A DNA stretch of 64,000 nt, from NCBI RefSeq assembly GCF_907164915.1, contig NC_061863.1, positions 44,303,382 to 44,367,381 on the forward strand. The letters run 5' to 3'. The notes under the pieces were generated by a model. That model was given only the letters and a program-made list of their open reading frames with translations. It was not told where the DNA came from and ran no database searches. The translations under genes were made by a program, and so were the position numbers. The DNA comes from Impatiens glandulifera (taxonomy: Eukaryota; Streptophyta; Magnoliopsida; Ericales; Balsaminaceae). Shown one piece after another: positions 55,960 through 64,000 of this stretch; the first letter of the stretch is position 1, and every line of letters begins with the position of its first letter.

Positions 55960-55964
55960 ATGAT

Positions 55965-57180
55965 GATTTGTTAAAAATGACTCAAACAAAATTTTCGGGA
56001 AAGTAGTTTCGAAGAAAGCGACAGAAGTCCACCATATTGGGGAACTACACATACCTTAGTGAGAAACTGTTTAAACTCAATGATCCGGTAACGGTCAATC
56101 CTCTTTTAGATTATGACATTGAACAAATGAATGAGTTGAACAATTGGATGAAGCTGGAGCTGGACAAGGTGAAGGGTGAAGACTTGAAAGATCTGGTTAC
56201 TTCTATAGCTGATCAAAAATTGCTTGACAGATTGCTGAAGCCTCAAAATTGGCTACATGATGATGTACGTTTTGTTTAGTAATATACATTTTGTGTCTGC
56301 ACAAATTTCATTTTTTAGTTGGATGCCTGTTGTCAATATGTATAATGTGCTTAATTCATTTTTTCTATTGCGCAGAAGATAGATGCAACATGTTTCCTTA
56401 TTAGAAAAATAGTTGCCCAATTCCCCAAAATTTATCATCCGATGAATTTCACAATATGTGACTCTCATATCGCTCCGAAGTTTTAGTCTCATTATGCACA
56501 GTTCGCCACAAATCTAGGAAATTACAAGTTCGACATTACCTTCATGGAATATTTAATGAGTGATGTTGACAGATTCATAACTTGTTGAAGTAGGGTAGAT
56601 ATCATATATATCCATATGAATCTAAAGCTGAAGCACTAGGTCATGTACCAGGTGCATTTACAAGATTGATCCATCAATGTATATGATTGAGAACAAAAAC
56701 TTTTTAAAAAGAATCATTATGACAAGTTAATGAAACCACTATGTGAAATGCTTCCATATTTGCTTGAACATGGAATGACCCATGTTAACAAGGTGAGGTA
56801 ACCTCAGTTTAAATTGGAAAGTCTGCCATATGTTGTAATACCACACCAATAGTCCTAAAGTGCACCAAGAGTGGTGATTGTGGTGTTTTTACAATCATGT
56901 ATATGGAGTACCTTACTGTCAAATTGGATGCATCAACTATGATCACAGAAAACATTAATTTTTGGAGACAAAAATGGACAATAAGGTTATTCCACTATAT
57001 AATAGACCCGTAGGAAATGGACAGTAAAACAACCTTCTACCATTTTTGGAGACATCAATGTAAGAATTTATATACATGTTTGTTGTTAAAAAATTTACTA
57101 TTTGATCAGTTGTCATTTCTGGGTGTTTAACATGTCAATGTGTTTCAGGTTTGTTACTGGAGATGAAAGATCTGAAGAAA
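55965..57180 (+). pseudogene. 3' part of the MULE3 Ulp1-like (C48) protease gene
   Basis: Resumes the gene broken at 28764. Residues near 56020-56260 read RQKSTILGNYTYLSEKL ... PQNWLHDD; a GTACGT...GCAG intron (56262-56375) joins to KIDATCFLIRKIVAQFPKIY. This 'W(L)xDxHID' type block is typical of Ulp1-like proteases of plant MULEs. Near 56865-57000 SGDCGVFTIMYMEYL contains the expected catalytic Cys region (DCGVF). Stops and frame changes lie between (56485, 56587, 56685). The class removes SUMO-like modifiers; whether this copy ever did is unknown. Confidence 0.65.
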
Positions 57181-57398
57181 CTACTTAACATTCATAACAG
57201 TCATATGTGGGCAAAAAGAAATGAAGAAATTGATATCTATTTTGACAGTCATATTTGCTTTCTTAAGTTTGAATGCAAATTGATGTATATTTTGCTAATG
57301 CTACAAGAACATTTTTAATTGAGTATATAATGTATAATGTAGTCTATTTTTGATTGAAGAAGTTGATGTCATATTTGCAAGTGCACTAATTCTCCAGT

Positions 57399-57850
57399 AA
57401 AATAAATTTTGCGTAGACAGCTGATATTGCAATTGTGCAGACGCAAATTGCAATTGCGTAGGCAAAAATTCATTTTGTAGATGCAAAAATCATTTCGTAG
57501 ACGCAAAATTTATTTTGTCTGCGCAAATTGTATTTTCGTTTGTGCAACATGTATTTTCGTTTGCGCAAATAGTATTTCGTCTGCGCAAATTGTATTTTCG
57601 TCTACGCGTGGAATGTTAATACAATTGTTGGTTCATACCTAGAAATATAGTTGATGGTTCATAAATGACAACACAAGGTAATACAATTGCTGGTTCATAA
57701 ATGAAAACACACTAGTAATATAACTGTTTGTTCATACCTAGTAATATAATTGCTGGTTCATAAATGACAACACATTAGTAATACAATTTCTAGTTCATAA
57801 ATGACAACACATTAGTAATACAGTTTCTGGTTCATAAATGACAACACTTC
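57399..57850. repeat. Two repeat blocks of MULE3
   Basis: 57399-57606 holds the GCGTCTGCGCAAATTGTATTT type of repeat also found at 27858-28068. 57617-57850 holds five or six units of about 37-40 bp based on TGGTTCATAAATGACAACAC and AGTAATACAATT. No coding sequence. Confidence 0.7.
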
Positions 57851-58032
57851 AAATCCATTTCGCCATCACATGCATAATATGAACATAAACACATGTCCTC
57901 AATTCATAGAAAGTTTGATCAAGAAATATAGTACAACAATTTGATTAAGAAATATCATTCTATCATGCCAAAGGTTGTGCACTAGATTGTGAAAGTTGTG
58001 TATTAGTTTGTGATGGTCTTTTAGTAGATAGT

Positions 58033-58588
58033 TGTCACGGCCCAATCTTCCTGGCCCAAAAGAGGAGACTTAAGGAGAATGTCACGACTCAATCTTCCTG
58101 GCTCAAGAAGAGGAGGAGGCTTAAGCTCGCTTAAGCCAATGCACGGAATATTCTAGCTAGAAGGCAGGTGCTTAATTAACGCATCACTAATTGAGAGTTG
58201 AAAGACATGTCCTTGATTAGCGCATTACTAATTGATACTTAAAAGGAATGTCCTTGATTAGTCCATCACTAATTGACAATTAGAAAGAATCTCTAAATGA
58301 CTGCATCACTGATTGACACTTATAAGGAATGCCCTATATTAGTGTGTCATTAATGTAATAGCTAGAATTAGTCCTATGAATACCTGTGAGTTATTACATT
58401 GTAAATCACCAAGTATTCAAGTAATATAATATTATTCTTTGTAAGAGTTTACTCTATCTCTAGAATTTTTGTGTCAATTCTATTAAACGTCGAGTGTTGC
58501 GTCGAGTAAGGCTGACTAGTTACTTGTTCTTGTGAAGATCATAACTAGTGCCGCACGAATCGTTAGTGAAAAGACTGAGCCCGTGACA
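58033..58588 (+). repeat. 5' LTR of gag-protease element 2
   Basis: 556 bp. It contains an internal repeat of its own start (GAATGTCACGACTCAATCTT at 58078) and several GCATCACTAATTGA repeats. Pairs with 60895-61452, about 5% different by eye. Confidence 0.88.
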
Positions 58589-58599
58589 ATTGGTATCAG

Positions 58600-59810
58600 A
58601 GCTGAAAGGACGAAGAGATCGGATGAAAGTTCAAAGGTCGTGGACGAAGTAGAGAATCTTCCCCACGGGACCGAAGAAGATGGTAGGAACTCTCGCAAAG
58701 TTCAGGCGGGAGGATCCAAAGCTACCAAAGAAAGAGAAAGATCAAGAGACGATATCGTTGACATTATCGCCAGGTTGGAGAAGGTAGAACTCATCGTGGC
58801 GTACAGATAAGACAATGTCGGGGACCTAGAGGAACGCATTGCTGAGCTTGAGAAGGAGAGAGACGAGCTTCGAGGAGGAATGCAAGGTGCCTTAAACGAA
58901 GGCTTGTCCAAATGTCAAGAGCAAACTCAGATCGTGGAGCAGACCCTCCTTAGTGAAATCAATACCTTGACCGAGAAACTAGAGGTAATGTCATCTAAAT
59001 TATAAGCGATCGAAGAGGATGTGGCGTTACTCAAGAAAGCGGTTGCGTAAGAGTGCAGGCGTGCGCCTGTAGGAGTCCCCAATCCAATAAGGATAGACGT
59101 TCTAAGACCTAAAGCGTATTTAGGAGAGAGGAATGCAAAGGAGATCAACAACTTCTTATGGAGTCTGGACCAGTATTTCAAAGCATTCGGCCTAGTAGAA
59201 GAGGTGAAGAAGATAGATACTGCCACGACATACCTGGAAGACATCGCAATGTTGTGGTGGATGAGAAGAAGTAGTGACATAGAAAGAGGTCTATGTTCTA
59301 TCAATACCTGTGGTGAATTCAATGAGGAACTTAAGAGACAATTCTATCCTAAAAATGCCATTCGAGAAGCAAGGGCCAAGTTGTAACGACTCTCACATAG
59401 AGAGAGTATCAAAGAGTATGTCAAGGCGTTCATCGCTACTCTTCTTGAAATCCCTAACTATTCAAATGACGAAACCTTGTTCGCCTTCACTGATGGTCTA
59501 CAAATGTGGGCGAAGCTGGAGTTGGAACGGCGTGGTGTCCAAGATCTAAACACCGTTATTGCCGTGGCTGAATCACTCATCGAAATGAGAAGGCAAGATA
59601 AACTAAAGTCGACCTATGAGAGGAATGACAATGGGGGAAATGGTGGAAACCATATCTACAACAATGAAGACCAATTAAGTCTACCAAACCCAATGGTAGA
59701 GAAGATCGGGATGAGAAGTGTGGAGAGAAACTCCGGATAAAGTGTTTCTTTTGTGAAGGGCCGCACAAAGCAAGAGAGTGCCATATGAAGAACAAACTAT
59801 CAACATTGAT
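58600..59810 (+). pseudogene. Ty3/gypsy-type gag, element 2
   Basis: The reading frame runs from just after the primer-binding site, with TAA stops near 58808, 59003, 59048 and 59385. An acidic and coiled-coil N-terminal part (DIVDIIARLEKVELIVAYR, ERIAELEKERDELRGG) is followed by the gag core (AKEINNFLWSLDQYFKAFG, TTYLEDIAMLWWMRR, EELKRQFYPKNAIREA). Then IKEYVKAFIATLLEIP and a zinc knuckle in a shifted frame near 59737-59800 (CFFCEGPHKARECH). All four marks match element 1 gag in order. Confidence 0.75.
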
Positions 59811-59844
59811 GGAGGAGTAAGAACGCCTTCACGATGAAGCTTGC

Positions 59845-60660
59845 TTGTGGTCGTTAAACCTAATTAGTGTCGTTACAGCAAAGTTTGATGAACCAAAGTC
59901 CGCGAAGAAAGGACGACTATTTGTGGAAACTAAAGTAAGAAAGCACATGGTTAAAGCTTTATTGGATACGGGAGCCAACAACAATTTTCTAGAGGTAAAG
60001 GAGGCGGGAAGACTAGGGATCAGGTACACTAAGGGGCAAGGATGACTTAAAGCAGTCAACTCGACACCAAGTGCAACTTATGGAGTTGCTCGTAATGTAA
60101 AGATCAACTTGGGGGAGTGGACTGGCCTTCTGGATTTCTCTATTATTGACATGGACGACTACAAAATGGTTCTCGGCATAGAGTTTCTAGACAAGGTAAA
60201 TGCCATCCTACTCCCTTCTGCCAATATGATGTACATTCTAGAGCAAGATAATATTCGCACAATACCTTTAGCAAGAGAGGGCAAGAGAGAAACTAGGCAC
60301 CTATCTGCCATGCAACTCTCAAAAGGTGCAGAGAAGACATACCCATCATCTTTTATCACCGTGAAAGAAGATGAGAAAATTGTGTCTAAAGAGAAGATAC
60401 CTCCAGAAGTTACAATTGTCCTACAGAAAGGTCACGATGTAATGCCCGCTGGATTATCAGAGAAACCCCACCATAAGAGAGAGGTGGATCACAGAGAAGA
60501 GTTAGTCAAATGTACTAAATCATCGACGACAGTTCTTTATCGCATGAAACCTTCCAAATTGGAGGAATCGAAGAGGCAACCGGAGGAGTTACTCTTCAAG
60601 AAAGAGAAGTTCGAAATAGCCAAGGCTGCCAAAAGAATGAAGAAATAGGAGGACAAGAAG
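59845..60660 (+). pseudogene. Retropepsin-like protease, element 2
   Basis: Contains KGRLFVETKVRKHMVKALLD with TGANNNF after it, so the catalytic DTG is intact here, unlike element 1. A stop (TGA near 60043) precedes the second half: FSIIDMDDYKMVLGIEFLDK, which carries the 'VLGIEFL' strand of the fold. The C-terminal Lys/Glu-rich part has no known domain. Confidence 0.75.
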
Positions 60661-60669
60661 AGAAGACAC

Positions 60670-60881
60670 TTGGAGTTCGGAGAAAACCGAGTGATAGTAA
60701 AACTTCTCCTCCATCAAGAGAGACGATTTTCCAAAGTTCACAAGGGACTTGTGAGGCAATACGAATGCCCTTTTTAGAGAAGAAACGGGTTGGAAAGCCA
60801 GCATGTCGCTCGAAACTTTTATCTTATGTGGAGATATTATCCAGGCCTACAATGAGGAAGCGACGAGGACGTCGCCAGATT
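60670..60881 (+). pseudogene. Integrase GPF-like C-terminal remnant, element 2
   Basis: GLVRQYECPF followed, after a frame break, by KKRVGKPACRSKLLSYVEI resembles the integrase C-terminal pattern 'GLVRQYEGPF..., KRVGKPAYRL.LP..., IHPVFHVS'. As in element 1, it lies directly between protease-side sequence and the polypurine tract. Confidence 0.6.
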
Positions 60882-60894
60882 GAGTGGGGGAGAA

Positions 60895-61452
60895 TGTCAC
60901 GGCCCAATCTTTCTGGCCCAAGAAGAGGAGGCTTAAGGAGAATGTCACGATCCAATCTTCCTGGCCCAAGAAGAAGAGAAGGCTTAAGCCCGCTTAAGCC
61001 CAATGCAAGGGATATTCTAGCTGGAAGGCATATGCTTGATTAACGCATCACTAATTGAGAGTTGAAAGACATGTCCTTGATTAACGCATCACTAATTGAT
61101 ACTTAAAGGAATGTCCTTGATTAGTCCATCACTAATTGACAATTAGAAGGAATCCCTAAATTACTACATCACTGATTGACACTTATAAGGTATGCCCTAA
61201 ATTAGTGTGTCACTAATGTAATAGCTAGAATTAGTCCTATAAATACTTGTGAGTTGTTACATTGTAAATCACCAAGTATTCAAGTAATATAATATTATTC
61301 TTTGTAAGAGTTTACTCTCTCTCTATAATTCTTGTGTCAATTCTATTAAACGTCGAGTGTTGCGTCAAGTAAGGCTGACTAGTTACTCGTTCTTGCGAAG
61401 ATCGTAACTAGTGCCAGTTAGATCCGTTAGTGAAAAGACTGAGCCCGTGACA
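60895..61452 (+). repeat. 3' LTR of gag-protease element 2
   Basis: 558 bp; TGTCACGGCCCAATCTTTC to GAGCCCGTGACA. Confidence 0.88.
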
Positions 61453-62330
61453 TAGTGCATGCATCATTGCTGAGCATGTTGCCCTGTTATGGCTTAGACC
61501 ACCACATGAGCCGCACCGTCTCCGTTTCTTACGAGGCTCACCTTGTGATGACCTACGTTTTGTTGTTGACTGTCCTTTCTTAACCTTAACATAAGGTTTT
61601 AGACACACTCATGCCTTGATATTTTTGGGAATTTCCCAAGCATCTTGATTAAAAACTGGAAAACATGTCTCCGCATATGCCATGCACCACGCTTTAGTTG
61701 AGTAAAACCTGAAAAATGATATTGAAGTCGTATAAATTCAACATGCGATAAATTAGTTACATTCTCTAACCTTGCACAACACTCATAGGGAACCGATTTC
61801 CGGAAACGGGCAACAACCATGGCATGCCTACAAGGAAGATCAAATACATCAAATACCCTACAAGTACAAGCTAGACCCTTGAAGTCAACTTGAAAATCAA
61901 ATTCACCGTCATGCACATAGAACTGGAATTGGTTAAGTGGATAAACGTTCTAGAATCTAGCAATCTCGGCTTGCTCACGTAAGAATTTTTCATAATATGG
62001 AGATAAATGTTCTTTGTGGTTGAAAGTTTTTCTCTTCTTTGATGAAAACATTCTTATATTGTGAATCTTAAATAGTCGGCTAATGTTGTTATGGAATATT
62101 TCCTAGCATTCATTATAATCATATTTATATACTTCAATTTGACCACTAAATCATATCTTAATTTGTCGACACCAATAGCATCATAGACAATGTTAGCTAA
62201 TTCAACATATGTAGCATTTCGGGGTAGATTCACACCATAACATGAACTTGAGACAAAAGACTAACACCACCATCATCAATTTTCCACTCTCCATCAAAGA
62301 TGACAAAAACACTCACAAAAATATTGTCAT
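61453..62330 (-). pseudogene. MULE3 transposase relic: N-terminal part and SWIM/zinc-knuckle end
   Basis: Reading right to left, about 62310-62100 encodes FDGEWKIDDGG and RNATYVELANIVYDAIGVDK, the usual MULE N-terminal domain. Without the DDE core it then passes to LSPYYEKFLREQAEIARF (about 61995), a stop, and FYVHDGEFDFQVDFKGLACT. The SWIM finger, CTCRVFDVFDLPCRHAM (CxC...CxH), is near 61875-61825. A basic segment and a zinc knuckle, CGSCGGLSHNRATC, follow near 61515-61470. Element 2 then interrupts the tail. The missing catalytic core makes the protein inactive. Confidence 0.75.
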
Positions 62331-62384
62331 CTGCAATTGATAAAAATTCACAGAAGTGAGTGGAAGTATACTAGCAGTTTGACA

Positions 62385-62460
62385 AAAATTGTAATTGCGC
62401 CCGCGCAATATGCATTTATGTCTGTGCAAAAATACATTTGCGCAGGCGCAATGCGATCCC
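62385..62460. repeat. Short GCG palindromic repeats at the right side of MULE3
   Basis: ATTGCGCCCGCGCAATATGCA and ATTTGCGCAGGCGCAATGCG type repeats, the same family as 27858-28068. Confidence 0.65.
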
Positions 62461-62699
62461 AATTGATAACACTCAATATACTCAAACTGATAACATACTA
62501 TAGGGCATATTTTCAACTATAACACTCAATATCAAACTTACCCATCGACGTTTGTTGAAGATGTAGCTTGATGGAGTCGTCGGGGGCTACAGTTCGGCGT
62601 AAATGAAAGATAACAGACGTCGAGAGGGGAAGTAAAAGAAGTAGACGTTTCATCGGAAGCTAAGTTCGGCGTTTTCTTGGACGACTCGTTACCTCATTT

Positions 62700-62888
62700 G
62701 CTGAGGGAGAATAAGAGAGAGTAGAGTGGCCGAAGAGAATGGAAAGAGAAAGAAGAGAAGGAAGGAAATTTTTATTTGGGAGTATATTGGTCTTTTGCTA
62801 GGGGAAAATGTCAATTTTGCAAAATTTAATTCTCCCCTGGTATTTTTGGGATTCACCCTGTTATTAGGGTTATTTCGTCAAATTTTCC
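62700..62888. repeat. Right terminal inverted repeat of MULE3
   Basis: Reverse complement of 27369-27560; flanked by CATGTCGA. Confidence 0.85.
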
Positions 62889-62896
62889 CATGTCGA

Positions 62897-64000
62897 CCTA
62901 ATTTTGATCCAACAAAAAAAATACATGACTATAACCTGATTTTTTCGTATTCAATGTCCTTATCGTATTTTCTGTTAGTCATCCATAAGTTTTGTTTTAT
63001 AAAAATCTCAATATAATCCAAATCATTTTAGAGAATCAAATAATTTTATATCCAACAAACAAATAAACAATAAGCAACTAAAAGTTGAGGAGAAGATGTG
63101 AATGCGAAAAAGTAAACCAAACAAGTGATAAGATAAAATGTCGTTTAAGTCCCTGAGTTGATTGAACCGGATTAGGCGAAAGAAAATGCATCGACTACTA
63201 CCTTCGACTCGACGTAACCGACCGGAAGCCAAAGTTTTCGTTCAGGTCTCTCTCTCTCTATATCTCTCTCCTCGCGATTCCATCTTTCAATTGATGATTC
63301 ATTCATACGATTCACTCGCCATCATAAACTTATCTCGATTTCTTCTTCTGATCATTCCTTGCTTTTCAATCTGATTTCACCATCTCTCAATTTCAAGGTA
63401 ACAATTTTTTGGGATTTCACTCAGATTCTCTCTACACAACTTGCACTCGGTTCGTCCTCCTTCTTAACAAATGCACAGATGGAACCAATCATTTCCTCAT
63501 TCTTGCTTCTGCTTCTGCTACTCTTTCATTTTTGTTTTTTTTTTTATTTTTATTTTAAATAAGATTTTCAAGAACATTCTCAAATCTTTATGCAAGATCA
63601 ACCGATTCTGTAACTATTCAGATTATTTGTTACTTCTGTAGTTAACTTGATGATGCTTGATTAAAAGGAAACCGCAGTTAACTTGGTTAGTGGGTTTTCA
63701 ATCATTTTTTCATGTTTGTTTATCAATTGGAAAATGAGGGGATTTGTAGGTTGAGAGAACAAGAGAGCTAGTATGTAATTAGAACTGCAGTTATTTCTAA
63801 ATATAACAAGAAGTTGTTTTGAAGAGAACAAGAATAACAAAGAACTATTGTAATTGAATTAGAGCATTCTTCACTTAGTTCATGAGTTTTTAAGTAGATC
63901 ATAGTAATAATTGCAAGATATCATTTTTCTGTCTCGTTTGATGATGTGTGAGGGTCGAGACGGAATCAATACAAGTCGTCGCGATCCTCACACAATGTCG
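62897..64000 (+). other. Spacer, then possible 5' leader of a gene running out of the window
   Basis: 62897-63120 is AT-rich with no gene. From about 63150 the composition changes: a CT-rich tract (TCTCTCTCTCTATATCTCTC) at 63247-63270, then a strong donor site, CAAG|GTAACA, at 63397/63400. This looks like a leader exon and the start of a leader intron. A short open frame at 63162 (with MHRLLPSTRRNRPEAKVFVQ) has no recognised family. No coding exon is visible before the end. Confidence 0.3.

Larger units (their letters stand above)
58033..61452 (+). mobile_element. Gag-protease LTR retroelement 2 (TR-GAG type)
   Basis: LTRs 58033-58588 and 60895-61452 start TGTCACGGCCCAATC and end CCCGTGACA. 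Primer-binding site TGGTATCAGAGC at 58591-58602; polypurine tract GAGTGGGGGAGAA at 60882-60894. The flanks share TAGT (58029-58032 and 61453-61456; ATAGT if the last A is counted). Inside are gag, zinc knuckle, protease and an integrase C-terminal remnant, but no RT, RNase H or integrase core. It lies in the 3' part of the MULE3 transposase gene. Confidence 0.88.
27369..62888. mobile_element. MULE3: Ulp1-carrying MULE expanded to 35.5 kb by nested insertions
   Basis: Terminal inverted repeats of about 190 bp (27369-27560 and 62700-62888) share GGAAAATTTGACGAAATAAC and ATTAAATTTTGCAAAATT. CATGTCGA flanks both ends (27361-27368 and 62889-62896); counting one more base gives an 8-of-9 match, as in Mutator insertions. 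Removing the copia nest (28764-55959 plus TSD) and the gag-protease element (58033-61452) leaves about 4.9 kb. That core holds a plus-strand Ulp1-like protease gene on the left and a minus-strand transposase relic on the right. Plant MULEs with Ulp1-like genes are known (Kaonashi group). Both genes are broken here. Confidence 0.83.

Overview
The window is nuclear DNA of a flowering plant, most likely a eudicot. Its genes have introns and match plant families (SHAQKYF-type MYB, plant HMGB with an N-terminal Cys/His motif, RPN3). Intergenic DNA is very AT-rich, and most of the window is nested plant transposons (CACTA, Mutator, hAT, Ty3/gypsy derivatives, Sirevirus-like Ty1/copia). I cannot name the species.

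Layout. 1-3.0 kb: relic of a CACTA (En/Spm) gene followed by a palindromic tandem array that holds a 94-bp piece of plastid 16S rDNA. 3.3-4.4 kb: a small acidic protein gene. 4.67-13.82 kb: two related Mutator-like elements (MULEs) head to head, 52 bp apart; one is split by a hAT element, the other by a gag-protease retroelement, at the same homologous point. 15.1 kb: a hAT MITE. 15.6-17.1 kb: a two-repeat MYB gene. 18.3-20.1 kb: an eight-exon HMG-box gene. 21.6-25.4 kb: RPN3, eight coding exons, minus strand. 25.5-27.3 kb: AT-rich spacer. 27.37-62.89 kb: one MULE, originally about 4.9 kb, with a Ulp1-like protease gene and a transposase relic. It is swollen to 35.5 kb by a 27-kb nest of two Sirevirus-like copia elements and by a second gag-protease element. 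62.9-64 kb: spacer and perhaps the 5' end of another gene.

The most unusual content is in the two copia elements. Each carries, between pol and the 3' LTR, three extra genes (A, B, C) in the sense direction. The three proteins look like diverged paralogues of one domain; C adds a long acidic, coiled-coil and very basic tail. Each gene has its own TATA box 60-110 bp before its start codon, in both elements. The C promoter holds several E2F-like sites, and the LTR promoter holds a palindrome around a MYB-type AACGG core. Together this looks like a retroelement with a separately expressed, perhaps cell-cycle-linked, accessory cassette. Both copies have premature stops, but at mostly different positions.

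The age order can be read from the nesting: MULE first, then the outer copia (1,327-bp LTRs, roughly 2-3% different by eye), then the inner copia inserted into the outer 3' LTR (roughly 1-1.5% different by eye). Target-site duplications support most boundaries: ATGAT (outer copia), GTAAA (inner copia), TAATACATA (MULE2), CATGTCGA (MULE3), TCTGATAC and CGTGTTAT (hAT elements).
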